Assembly (NCBI GenBank): GCA_035048815.1
Contig: JAUCBN010000022.1
Location: forward strand, 18,507,001 to 18,571,000
Length of the DNA stretch: 64,000 bases
Source: Abelmoschus esculentus
Taxonomy: Eukaryota > Streptophyta > Magnoliopsida > Malvales > Malvaceae
Reading direction: 5' to 3'
Shown piece by piece: positions 47,716-59,585 of the stretch. Both the position numbers and the translations under genes were made by a program. The notes below the pieces were generated by a model. That model did not search any database and was not told where the DNA came from. It was given only the letters and a program-made list of their open reading frames with translations. Position 1 is the stretch's first letter, and every line of letters starts with the position of its first letter.

Positions 47716-48422
47716 ACTAAGTGCACACCAACTACTCAATACTCAACCATTAACTAGAACCACTAAATGCATCAATCCTAGGCATATTTAACAACGTATG
47801 GCACATAATCAACAACGTCACGGACATCAATCAGGCTATAGGAATGCTCCCTAGAAAATGAATAACAACATATCAATCATGCTAATACATGCTTCAACAA
47901 TTCAAGCAATTCCAAAGTTCAACAATTAACAACCAAACAATAATGGTCTTATTACAACATAAACCAAAGCCTAAGTACACACTCCTCACATAGGTTGTGT
48001 TACACATTGCCTTGCCCAATTTATTTTCCAAAAACGTGCCAAATTCAAGTGATTTTCCCCCTTGGTTTCCTTGCCTTGAACGATGCCCAAAGTGCCTTTA
48101 TTTTTCTGCAAGGATGAAAAGAGAGCTTAAGCAAACATACTTAGTGAGGAAGCTCTACACAAATCATCAATGCATTTATTTAAAACCATGATGAAAACAT
48201 AATTTGCAATACATTATTAAATCATGCATGCTAATATCTCATGCTCATGTTCTTTAAATCATATGCATCCTTAAATTCACATAATCTTAACAAAACAATT
48301 TATAAATGATGCTCAATGTCCAATTCAATTTCATGTATGTATATTGGCATTCTAGTGACCACTTTAATGTGAACCTTGAGCTCACCGAATACACAGATCC
48401 ATTGTAGAGACCATTGTCCCGT

Positions 48423-48606
48423 CATGACACAAAGTCACCATTGACATGACACGAAGTCACCATTGACATGACACTAAATCACCATTGACATGACACAAAG
48501 TCACCATTGGCACTACCACATACGATTGGACACATAGTCACCCTTGTTACGTATAGGCGGCTCTACCACGCACGGTTGGACACAAAGTCACCCTTGTTAC
48601 GTGTAG
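48423..48606. repeat. Two adjoining tandem repeats in the chromodomain-element LTR
   Basis: About four units of a 22-bp repeat (tgacacgaagtcaccattga) fill 48423-48509. Then two units of about 60 bp follow (gattggacacatagtcaccc then ttgttacgtatagg; the second reads ggttggacacaaagtcaccc). All share a gacacaaagtcacc core, so the longer unit seems built from the shorter. Confidence 0.8.
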
Positions 48607-49059
48607 GTAATATTCTGTATTCTCAATTTTGTTTATAGTGCACTTAAGATAATTCTAATGACATGTCATTCGTATTCGAATCTAAAGTTAGTGTCACTAA
48701 GCAATATCATAATCAAATGTGCAAGATAACTTGCTGCTCATAATGCATGCATAATACGTTCAACAAATGAACCAAAGCTATGCCCAAAGGCACCATCATG
48801 TATAAGGCAATTAACTACATTGTATTCCAAATCATTTCTCAAAATTTTTCCATAATCATGGATGCTAAATAAGCTATACATTTCAGCAAGTAATTCTCAT
48901 GTATGCACCATTTCAAATCATGCTCATGCATTTACATAAATCTCATTGCATTACCAACATAATGCCTTTATAAAATGTAGCCGAAACTCATATCGATTTA
49001 TCATAAACAATTACTTTACTTACTCTTGAACTATGGAAAATTTTCACACTCTTCCATAG

Positions 49060-50114
49060 TATAATCACTAATTTTATCCGGGTTTATGCTCGAATTAAAT
49101 CAATCCACATCCCTTTTTAATACCCAAATCACCTTAACTTACCCTAATTTTATCACTTGTTTTATAATTATTATTATCCTTACTATCTCTTAATTAAAAC
49201 CAAAAATCCAAAAATATATAAATATATGATATAAATAAAAGCCTTTTATTAGAGCCCACTTTTATAAGCCCAAACCATAAATAAATTTGACCTATTAAAT
49301 ATATGTTGTGTTTTATTTATTTATATATGTTATTCGCTTGTTTTGTTGGTCTATTTATTTTAATCTTTGTTATCATGTGTTATATGCTATTTTGTCTTTA
49401 TATTTGTTGTCTTTATAATTATGTCTTTTATTTTGCTTACATCACACCTTGCTAATTAATGAGCCTAATTAAATACGTCTTTACTCGGTCGTAATGGGCC
49501 TGTGTTCCAACGTAGTGGTCGCGGTGTATGCGTTGCCTCCGAATAAAGACACGGTAAAAATAAAATTGATTCGAATCTTTAAACAAAAATTAATTTAAAT
49601 GCCACTTTAATCCAAAAAAATCTAAAATTAATTAAGCGGTAATTTATAAAGGTGCTAATTTTGGGCGGTTTTAAACCCTAAACCCGTTTTTATCCGTAAC
49701 CGACTCTCGAACCCAAATCATTTCGAATCTCTGGTTTTTACGGTGTCCGGCCTACCAAAGTGGCCGGTGGAGACTCCACCCTTTTTTAAAATCCCTAATT
49801 TTAAAATTTCCCTTTTCAATCTAATTTTTTAAATCTCAAATCCCTAATTTTAACTTTCCAATTCCTTTTTTTTTTAAAAAAAAAAGAACCCTAGATTTCA
49901 AATTTCTTTCAACATTTTAAAATTCCCAATTTTTGTACACAATTTAAAAACCTAATTTTTAAATCCTAATTTTCTAATTTCCCCAAAATTTTATTTCAAA
50001 CCCAAATCCCTAAATTCCACTTTTCAAACCTTAATTTCAATTCCACTAGTGACCCTTTTTCCCTCTTCTACCACACCTATTATTATTTTTAAGAATTTTA
50101 TAAGGGTCGCTACA
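49060..50114 (+). repeat. 5' LTR of TR-GAG copy B with a 547-bp internal deletion
   Basis: 1055 bp against 1603 bp for the 3' LTR. At 49301-49304 the sequence passes from cctattaaat directly to atatgttgtg; in the 3' LTR these points are at about 56672 and 57220. The deletion removes the TATA-like region and the hexamer repeat. Short shared tat/atat at the break fits a deletion by microhomology after insertion. Confidence 0.9.
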
Positions 50115-50116
50115 GT

Positions 50117-50134
50117 TGGCGACTCCGCTGGGGA
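50117..50134 (+). other. Primer binding site of copy B
   Basis: tggcgactccgctgggga, identical to copy A. Confidence 0.85.
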
Positions 50135-50283
50135 CCAATTTTTCAAACAAGTCAAGCCTTATTTTTTAAATACCGCTTAATTAATTTTGGAAGTTGTGGA
50201 ATAAAGTGGAAATTAAATTATTATTTGTTTATTAATTCGAGCTTTCAACACATTTCAACCCGTCTCTAAGTGGGGGGAAAACA

Positions 50284-50392
50284 CTATGCTTTCGTGAGGA
50301 TATTATTCCTCCGTATGGGCCTAGCAAAGTACCTTCAGGGATCGACTATCCTATGCTTTCGTGAGGATATTGTTCCTCCGTATGGGCATAGC
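50284..50392 (+). promoter_or_regulatory. Twin stem-loops in the leader of copy B
   Basis: Repeats 50284-50325 and 50351-50392, again 67 bp apart. The second has a perfect ctatgc/gcatag outer stem and the bulged cg(t)gagga/tcctccg inner stem. In the first repeat the inner stem is complete here, while copy A has a T (ttccttcg). Confidence 0.6.
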
Positions 50393-50699
50393 GAAAGGGT
50401 CCCCCTAAATTGAACTCGGTCAAGATGAGCCTATGATGGGTGATGATCGTGAGCCTTGCTACTCTTAGAAGAGGACAGCGAGGACAATTTGGGTACCTCG
50501 TAGAACCAAAACTGCATTTAGAGAATCTAGTCAACCTACCCGATTAGAGTCATGCGGTTAACCTAGGTTCTTTTAGATGGGATAAATAGGATTGTTTTGT
50601 CTCCTATCTTGCTTGCATTTTTGTATCAACATTTCATGAAGGTGTTGAACTAAGTGGTTTGTCCAATCAGAGGCTTTCACTATAGTTAGAGAGTCAAAA

Positions 50700-50980
50700 C
50701 AAGAAAAAGAAAGAGAGGAAAAAAAGAGAGAAAAAAATAAGAAAGAAAAAAGGGAGAAGAAAAAATAATGAGAAAATAAAACTAAAGAAAAAGAAAAGGT
50801 TGAAAAGAGAAAGAGAAAATTAAAAAAAGGAAAATTAGAATATAGAAAAAAGAGAGAGGGGGAAAAACAATGAAAATGAAAAAAAAAAGAAAATCGAGAG
50901 AATAGGGAAAAAAGCAAGAAAATAGAGAGAGAAAAAAAGAAAAAGAAAAAATAGAAAAAATAATAAAAAAATAAATAAAA
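50700..50980 (+). repeat. Purine-rich tract of copy B
   Basis: Equivalent to 3163-3461 of copy A, about 280 bases of A and G. Confidence 0.8.
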
Positions 50981-51178
50981 GGGGCATTAAGTTCTTAATC
51001 GGTGAAAGTTGCTCAAAGGGAGATCACTAGTGGAATCAACACCTTTACTTGCATTCATGCATGCATCTCATGCATCTCATAGCATATATCATGCATTAAC
51101 TAATTAAACAAGGGGGTTAATGATGGAATCTCATATCCGTAATTGAAGGTTTCTCGCTTACAACATCGAGAAGGGCTA

Positions 51179-52501
51179 ATGGAAGAAGACTTTGCCAAGT
51201 TAGAAGCCAATCTCATGGGACAATTAGAGCATACTCGAAAAGAATTAGGAGATTCTATGATCAAGTCTTAACAAGACATGATGAAACAAATTGCTCACTT
51301 GCTGGGACTAAGGAAAGTAGAAGACCAACAAAGAAAATATTCTATTGAAGACCCATTGGGCCCTCCTGTTTTTGTTGCTAACACTTCTAGACCTCCACAA
51401 GGAGTAGTAAAATCATCTCTTCAAGTCGGTGCCTCTACCCAATCCCTACCAGGTGTGACTTTCACTAATGTAGAAGATGTCGGGGATGACATTCCAGAAT
51501 TCGATGAGCTAGAAAAATTAAAGGTTGAATTTTCGAAGCAGTTAGAGGAAACGAAGAGCGAGTTTGAAGAAAAGCTTCTAATAAGAGAGGATGAAGAAGA
51601 ATGGTATGGGTTGAATGCCAGTGAGCTTAGTCTAGTTTCAGGTTTAGAGATCCTATATAAGTTCAAGACCATAGATTTTGAGAAGTTTGATGGGACGACT
51701 TGCCCTATCGCACATATAACTATGTTTTGTCGAAAAATGACGGGCTTTACTAACAATGAGAAGTTGTTAATCCACTATTTCCAGGATAGTCTGGTGGGAT
51801 CTGCCACAAGGTGGTATAATCAGTTAACCCGTACTCAAATTAAGTCGTGGAAGAATCTGGCCAAAGCTTTCACAAACCAGTATAAGCACGTAACCGATAT
51901 GATTCCAAATCGGCTCATGCTACAAGGGATGGAACAAGGGCATAACGAAAGCCTTCGAGAGTACGCTCGACGTTGGCGTGATGCTGCAGCACAAGTACAA
52001 CCTCCGCTCAACGAAAGTGAACTTTCTCAAATGTTTGTGGATACACTAGAGGGAGTGTTGTACGATCACTTGATAAGCCACCCTATCAGTAGTTTTACGG
52101 AGTTGGTTATGACCGGAGAACGCATCGAGTATGCTATTAAGAAGGGAAAGATGAAGGACCCTTATAGCACAATTTCTTAGAAAGAGGAAGATTCTCATGT
52201 CTATGTGGTGAGTTCTCACTCAACCAATCAAACTCAGGATCGTCCCCATACTCATACAAGACCTACAAAGGTGCTTCATCCAATTCCTATGACCTACACC
52301 AAGTTACTCCCAATTCTCGTTGAGAAGAAACTTTTGACTTTGGTGCAGTCTAAGCCAAAGGATCCTCCTTACCCTGAAGGATATAATGTCAATGCCACAT
52401 GTGACTATCATATGGGGAGCACAGGCCACACAACAGAGAATTGTGGAGCTTTGAGGAACAAGGTTCAAGGACTGATTGAGGTCGGTATTCTGAAGTTTTA
52501 A
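51179..52501 (+). pseudogene. gag: gag of TR-GAG copy B, two nonsense codons, no frameshift
   Basis: One frame from the ATG at 51179 to the stop at 52499-52501, about 440 codons, interrupted only by TAA at 51269 and TAG at 52178. At both places copy A has a Gln codon, so each is a single C-to-T change. Domains are as in copy A: N-terminal coiled coil, Retrotrans_gag core (FEKFDGTTCPIAHITMF, SLREYARRWRDAAAQVQPP) and the C-terminal CDYH/H/C cluster. Since copy A is broken elsewhere, the parent of both had an open gag of this length. No protease or RT follows. Confidence 0.9.
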
Positions 52502-54809
52502 GAAAGAGTAGAGGACATGATCTTTGGGAAGATTCTAATCTTCGAGTTTGGATGTTCATTTTCTGCCTCCTTGCATTTTAAGTTTTTCTTTTAAAGTAAT
52601 GTATCAATTAACTTTGTTACCTTTTGCCCGAAAGTAACAAATACTTTTTTTTGTAAGGGCTTATGTTATGTTTGCTCTTTTTTCGTTTCAATGAAAGAAT
52701 GCATATTTTTAAAATATATGTGTTTTCCTTTTTCTCTCGGAGTTCCTTGGGTATCACATGCTTGTTGTGACGTGGGTTCAGAAATGGTTGGAACGTTGTG
52801 ATTACGATGAAGTATGGTTTCTTAATCAGTAGCTTTGGTCAGTAATGCACGAGAAATGAGACTACTACTCCTTCAGTGATGTTCAATGATAAGAAAATCT
52901 CCTAGAAAAGGCCCGATGAAATTGGTTGATCTCAAGAATTCCTCTAAGTAAAAGGATTGCATCCAGAGAAAAAAAAGAAGAAAGAAAAATAAAGAAAGAA
53001 AAAGAGAAAGAGAAAGAAAGGAAAAATAGAAAAAAGGAAAAAAGAGAGAAAAGAGAAAAAGAAAGGAGAGAACAAAGATTAAACAAAAGCACTCCAATAT
53101 TCGAAACCTGATAATAGGTATATTCGAACAAGAGTTTGGAAGTATTCGGGGCACTCCGCTGAAGTAATAGACCTAATAAGGTAGCAATGTACCATCCAAA
53201 GTCTTTGCTTCATGAGTGATGGTAATATTTTCAAATTCATGACTATGCCGAGTAATTCGGAGTTCTGTTGTATGCTACATCATTACTTTCGAGACAAAGG
53301 ACTGTGATGAGTTGATTTCCCCGAAATTTAAAAGAAAAAATGAAGAAAAAGAACAATAATAGATGTGAGAGAAAAAGAAAAAAGAAAAAAAGAAAGAAAA
53401 TGAGAAAAAGAGAGAGAGAGAGAGAAAAGCAAAAATGAAAAAGAGATATAGAAAGAAAAAGAAAGTATTCATATGTCTAGATGCAGTCTGAAGCACACTT
53501 CGAATTCTCAAGAAGATACCAGTGGGGCAAGTACGAAAAGTTTGAATATATAAAAGGAGAAAGATATTGAGAACTAGAAGGAGTAGTTTTCGAATAGATC
53601 AAGCAAATACGATAATCATGAGGATGAACCGAGCAATTTGAAGGGAATTCCAAAACTTCAAATATCGCCGCAACGTTCAAAGGTTGAAAACCGAACACAG
53701 AGAGTTGAGTCTAAGGCACTCTCGCATTTGATATCCAAGGAACCCATGTTTCTTTTCTTCTTTTCTTTTCTAATTTTTGGATTTTTCAAAACATGTATAT
53801 ATTGTTTTACTCACAATTAGTAAATTGTTTATGAAATAAAAGATGATTTTTCAAAAGATTTACAAATTGCAAGGTCGTTGATGTAAATGATCATCTCTGA
53901 TGGCCCAAGAAGGAGAAGCAATATACAATATGAGATATCTGTCAAAGAGGCAACTTTGTTTGTAAGATAATACCTTTTGAGGGTTCAGGTCAATCAAGGA
54001 TTGCTCGAGTAAGCAACAAACCTTTTGGGGGCAAAGGTTATGTTGGGGCATATAGATGGCTAATCAAATATTTTAGGGATAAAAATTAAGCAGAATTCAA
54101 GAAGAATAGTCTATAATGTACATGTTGAAGATAGACCTTAAGTGATTTAAGCCTGAATATGAGATTGAGAGCTACTACCATAAACTGAATGCAACTGAAT
54201 TCGGAGACAACTGGTTCAGATGTGTCATTGTCAACCAAGTATGAGCTGTTGAATTACAGAAGGTGAAAAATTTTGTTCCAATCGGCACAATATGATGATC
54301 TCCTTTCAAGACAAGGTGAAAGATGAAAGCCCGATGAGTTTAGTAAATAGAAAGCGAGAGCCTATCCTCCAAGAAGAAAGAAAAAGAAAAAGAACATTCA
54401 TGCATCATTTAGATTAAATATTCATGCATCATTTAGATTAAATATTCATGCATCATTTAGATTAAATATTCATGCATCTATGTTAGATATCCATGCATCA
54501 TGAGCATTCTAATTCGTGCCATCATCGCATTTTACTCTTTTTAAACAGGAATTTTGAAGATTGGTTAAAGATTTGATCTACAAAGATAGACCTTAGCAAA
54601 GATCAAAAGTCATTCAAATTACACGATCGTGGATTTTGAAGGCCTTTCAACCTTTGGTTATTTGGGGGCAACGAGTTTTTTGTGTCAAGACGATCAAATA
54701 TCGAGACATCTAGACGAGATATTAGGTGTTCTCTAAAGGGAGATACCACCTTTTTATGAGATATTCAGGTATTCTTAAAGCAAGATACCACTTTATATTT
54801 GAACTTCAA
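52502..54809 (+). other. Conserved non-coding middle of TR-GAG copy B
   Basis: Collinear with 4988-7229 of copy A, with purine stretches at about 52968-53070 and 53330-53465. No supported gene; frames rich in Phe or Lys come from the purine stretches. Confidence 0.75.
54396..54500 (+). repeat. 24-bp tandem repeats of copy B
   Basis: Three full units plus two partial ones with the ATGCATC core; one more full unit than copy A. Confidence 0.8.
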
Positions 54810-55560
54810 ATTTGATCCTTTCTTAAGGATGTTTTTCCTTAAAACACAAATTTCTTAATCCTTCCTAAAGGATGCTTTTCTCAAAGCCAATTTCTTAATC
54901 TAATCCTTCCTTAAGGATGCTTTTCTCAAAGAAAATTTGATCCTTTCTTAAGGATATTTTCCTCAAAACAAACTTCTTAGTTTGATCCTTTCTTAAGGAT
55001 GTTTTTCTCAAAGCAAGTTTCTTAACTTGATCCTTCCTTAAGGATGCTTTTCTCAAAGCAGATTTCTTGAGTTGATCTTTTCTTAAAGATACTTTTCTCA
55101 AAGTAAGTTTCTTAACTTAATCCTTCCTTAAGGATGCTTTTCTCAAAGCATATTTTTCGAGTTGATCCTTTTTTGAAGATGCATTTCTCAAAGCAAGTTT
55201 CTTAACTCATTCCTTAATGATGCTTTTCTTAAAGCAAATTTCTCAATTTGATCCTTTCTTTAGGATGTATTTTCTTAGTTGATCATTCCTTAAGGATGCT
55301 TTTCTAAAAGCAAATGTATCAATGTGATCCTTTCTCAAGGATGTTTTTCTCAAAATAAACTTCTTAGTTTGATCCTTCCTTAAGGATGCTTTTTTAAAAG
55401 CAAATGAGAAAAAGAGAGAAAAAGCAAATCTCTAATTTCTTAATTTGATCATTTCTTAAAGGTTTTTTTTCCTCAAAATAAATTTCTCTATTAAATCTTT
55501 TCTTAAGGATGATTTTCTCAAGATGATTTTCTTTTTAATTCGATCCTTTCTTAAGGATAT
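54810..55560 (+). repeat. Roughly 45-bp hairpin repeat array of copy B
   Basis: Same unit as 7230-8350, with about 15 units instead of about 24. A short purine insert interrupts the array near 55403-55430. Confidence 0.87.
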
Positions 55561-55964
55561 TTGAAAAAGGAAAAGAAAAAAAAAGACAAAAAAATAAGAA
55601 ATGAGAGAAAAGAAAGAGAGAGAAAAATAAATCAAGAAAAAGAAAAAGAAAAAGAAAAAAGAAAGAAAAGAAAAAAAAAAAGAAAAAAGGAGAGAAAAAA
55701 ATGTGAGAAAAGATGATCAAAGATCGATACCTTTTATAAGATTTTCAGGGTATTGGAGAAAAGAAGATGAAGAAGAAGAAGACGAAGAAAAAAGTAAAGA
55801 AACGATCGAGGTCAACCAATCGAGAATATACAAAGACCAACAAAGATTTTTTTCATGCCAAGACAACCAGAAGTCAAGGCAACCAACAACCTCAAAAGCC
55901 TCTAGGCAAGACATCACTTGTCAACAAGATCGTTCTCTATGACATACGCTTGAAGAAGGATGTC

Positions 55965-56345
55965 ATGCTTTACGACATACGCTCGAAGAGAGGGGTCGTC
56001 CACCACGGTATACGCTCGAAGAGAGGGACCGAGAGGGACCGTCAGATGCTACAATGATCAGAAATCAGAGCATCTCTAAGATGTGGATTCTATGGAGAAG
56101 GGATCAACATTGTTTTTGCGACATACACTCGAAGAGAAGGGTTGCCCAACACGGTATACGCTCGAAGAGAGGGACCGTCAGATGCTGCAATGATTAGAAA
56201 TCAAAGCATCTCGAAGACGTGGATTCTACGGAGAAGGGATCAACATTGTTTTTTGCGACATATGCTCAAAGAAAGGGGTCGCCCACCACGGTATACGCTC
56301 GAAGAGAGGGACCATCAGATGCTGCAATGATCAGAAATCAGAGCA
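55965..56345 (+). repeat. 135-bp repeat array of copy B
   Basis: About three units of the repeat found five times in copy A. Within the first unit gagagggacc is itself doubled near 56020-56040. Confidence 0.85.
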
Positions 56346-56385
56346 CCTCCAAACAGGGAAGTTGGATAAAATTAGTGCTTGTAGT

Positions 56386-56430
56386 CTTTGCTTTATCGTT
56401 GTTTCACAACGATAAGCAAAGAGGGGCAAC
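56386..56430 (+). promoter_or_regulatory. Stem-loop abutting the polypurine tract of copy B
   Basis: ctttgctttatcgttgt pairs with acaacgataagcaaag (56386-56421): 16 perfect pairs with one bulged T. The polypurine tract aaagaggggcaac (56418-56430) overlaps the 3' arm and touches the LTR. Confidence 0.82.
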
Positions 56431-58033
56431 TGTAATCACTAATTTTATCCGGGTTTATGCTCGAATTAAATCAATCAACATCCCTTTTTCATACCCAAAT
56501 CACCTTGACTTACCCTAATTTTATCACTTGTTTTATAATTATTATTATCCTTACTATCTCTTAATTAAAACCAAAAATCCAAAAATATATAAATATATGA
56601 TATAAATAAAAGCCTTTTATTAGAGCCCACTTTTATAAGCCCAAACCATAAATAAATTTGACCTATTAAATATAATTTTATAATATAAAAAAATATAATA
56701 AAAATCCCTACTTGGTGCCCAAGGTCTTGTTTTTAATTGGTTATTATTTTTGAAGGGATAAACCTAAAATACCCTTCATCATATTATAGATACCCTTATA
56801 TATTAAAACCTAAACCTATTTTATTCCCATATGTTACCCTTTACCCTAACTATATATATAACATTTACCCTAAAAATAAAGGACCCCGAATCATTTTTTT
56901 CATTTCACAGCCGCAGGCCTCCCCCTGTCTGTCGAAACCATTTACATTTTCATTTCCATTGGTAAGTTGGTAGCCTCCATTATTTATATTTTTATTCTCA
57001 TTGAATCACGTCACCCATTCGGTTGGTTATTTTTTAAGTTATGCCCTAATCTAATCATGGCTTTTACCGTTTAGTTTAATTTGTGGATTGATTTTAATCG
57101 AGCATATTTAGATGTATATATTTCTTTTTGATATATTTATTGTGTATTCCATTCTTATGGTTCAATAAAAATAATGAATATTTTTATTGGTATCTTTTAT
57201 TTTTTTTATTTGTTTATTATATGTTGTGTTTTATTTATTTATATATGTTATTCGCTTGTTTTGTTGGTCTATTTATTTTAATCTTTGTTATCATGTGTTA
57301 TATGCTATTTTGTCTTTATATTTGTTGTCTTTATAATTATGTCTTTTATTTTGCTTACATCACATCTTGCTAATTAATGAGCCTAATTAAATACGTCTTT
57401 ACTTGATCGTAACGGGCCTGTGTTCCAACGTAGTGGCCGCGGTGTATGCGTTGCCTCCGAATAAAGACACGGTAAAAATAAAATTGATTCGAATCTTTAA
57501 ACAAAAATTAATTTAAATGCCACTTTAATCCAAAAAAATCTAAAATTAATTAAGCGGTAATTTATAAAGGTGCCAATTTTGGGCGATTTTAAACCCTAAA
57601 CCCGTTTTTAACCGTAACCGACTCTCGAACCCAAATCATTTCGAATCTCTGGTTTTTACGGTGTCCGACCTACCAAAGTGACCGGTGGCGACTCCATCCT
57701 TTTTTAAAATCCCTAATTTTAAAATTTCCCTTTTCAATCTAATTTTTTAAATCTCAAATCCCTAATTTTAACTTTTCAATTCCTATTTTTTTTAAAAAAA
57801 AAAAGAACCCTAGATTTCAAATTTTTTTCAACATTTTAAAATTCCCAATTTTTGTACACAATTTAAAAACCTAATTTTTAAATCCTAATTTTCTAATTTC
57901 CCCAAAATTTTATTTCAAACCCAAATCCCTAAATTCCACTTTTCAAACCTTAATTTCAATTCCACTAGTGACCCTTTTTCCCTCTTCTACCACACCTATT
58001 ATTATTTTTAAGAATTTTATAAGGATCGCTACA
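56431..58033 (+). repeat. 3' LTR of TR-GAG copy B
   Basis: 1603 bp, TGTAATCACT to GGATCGCTACA. It lacks part of the T-rich section present in the LTRs of copy A (about 1620-1850 there), so the two copies represent subfamilies. Confidence 0.92.
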
Positions 58034-59349
58034 CATAGCCCCAAAACAGAACGTACCAAACGCGATTCGCTTTAAATCCGTAATCTCTCACCAACAAGCG
58101 AAACGAGTCTTTGCAGCTAACCGATGATCGCACCAACGCACCAGCAATCAAGAACCTTCTTGTACCTCTTCTACAACATTAAAAATAGAGCATTCTCACA
58201 TCATAACATGCTCAAACCAACAGTCATATCCGATCACCATTAAACTACCGAAAACTTAGCCGAAAAGACCGTAAACTAAGCCAAAACGCATCCAAACAAC
58301 ATCAGCCCAAAACCTAATGAATCTAACATCTAATCCACTTCAATTATGAACCAAAAACACATCCAAACCATCCTTATATCTCCAGCAGCATTAAAGCATC
58401 TAAAACAGCCCCTAAAACAACCAAAAAGCACCTTAAAACTACATCGATTGCATTATTCCGGGATTAAATTAATGTGCAATCAAATGAAGATTTAATTAAT
58501 CATTTAATTAACATAAAAACAAAATTGAATCCATCTAATTCCAGCATTGAATGAGATCCAAAAAGATTTCACAAAAACTTTCACAAAAACACTAGATCTA
58601 ACATTAAAAACATAGAATCAAGTTTTTATTCAAAGATTAGCAAGATAATACTTGGAAATTTCAATAAAGAACCTTAGAAAAGAATAAAAATCCAGAAAAT
58701 TACCTTCAAGATCTATTCACCAAAAAGATGTAATTTTCCCCTTCTTGATTCCTTGCAATTTGATATAGATTTGATGAAATTGATGCTTAGGTTTTGTAAA
58801 GGATGGAAAGATGATGCAAATGATATAATCTTTGTTGAAAAAGATGCAAAAATCAGCAAGGAAATGAAGAGGAAAGATGAAGAGAAAGTGGAGAGAAAAT
58901 GAGAGAAAAATGGTTTTGAGAGAAAATGATTAAAAATCTAATTAAAGTAGTTAAAAATACATTTTGGTGAATAAATCATTATTAAAAATTAAAAATGGGT
59001 TTATGACCCTCTAAGGATTCTAAGTTTAGGTTTCTTTTCAATTTAGTCACTAAAACATTGATTTTTCCGAAAATTACAAAATAGTCCTCCAATTTTCCAA
59101 AAATTACAAATTGGTCATTTATGCATAATTAAGCATAATTAAAAATCAATATAAAGTCCAAAGTATTTCCTTTTAATCTTGAAACACATTTTCAATGTTT
59201 CAAGCCATATTCCAAAATTATCATTTTTCTTAATTAAAAATATTCTTATTTTATCTTTCCCGGAATAATAAACCGGAGAACCCGATTCGACCCGAATCGA
59301 ATCCCCCTAACTAAGCCTAAACTAATAACCCCAAAAACGAGATGTTACA

Positions 59350-59365
59350 ACTCTCCCCCTCTTAA
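59350..59365 (-). promoter_or_regulatory. Polypurine tract of the chromodomain element
   Basis: Minus strand ttaagagggggagagt directly precedes the 3' LTR tip. It overlaps the end of the long reading frame, which continues to about this point. Confidence 0.85.
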
Positions 59366-59399
59366 GAAAATTTCGTCCTCGAAATTTACCTGAAGTAAA

Positions 59400-59585
59400 C
59401 AAGTGAGGAAACTGCTCCTCCATGTTTTTCCTTGTCTCCTAATTTGCTTCTTCCACACCTCGGTGTTTCCAAAGCACTTTAACCAAATCTATGGTCTTCC
59501 CTCGAAGAACCTTTGTATCCACATCCAAAATCTTCACCGGTTCTTCCTCATAACTCATATCCTCTCTTAACTCAATCTCCTCAAC
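59400..59585 (-). pseudogene. pol: Chromodomain-like C-terminus of the polyprotein
   Basis: The tail after the integrase reads EEPVKILDVDTKVLRGK, then VKVLWKHRGVEEA, the pattern of the diverged chromodomain in Tekay/Del elements, which guides integration to heterochromatin. A TAG stop (59441-59439) stands where these domains usually have Trp, and the frame remains open beyond it towards the polypurine tract. Confidence 0.8.

Larger units (their letters stand above)
49060..58033 (+). mobile_element. TR-GAG copy B
   Basis: Same family and layout as copy A. The target duplication catag is perfect (49055-49059 and 58034-58038), which proves transposition into the LTR of the chromodomain element. 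Interior 50115-56430 (6316 bp) has gag and no pol. It differs from A by shorter tandem arrays, a first-base change at the 5' tip (TA instead of TG) and a 547-bp deletion in the 5' LTR. Confidence 0.93.
46921..59349 (-). repeat. 3' LTR of the chromodomain element, split by TR-GAG copy B
   Basis: Two pieces: 46921-49059 and 58039-59349. The plus strand starts TGTAACCCCCTTAGCCC and ends GATGTTACA, next to the polypurine tract. catag occurs on both sides of the nested element. The LTR holds a cluster of TTCGAA palindromes and two sets of tandem repeats (separate entries). Confidence 0.82.
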
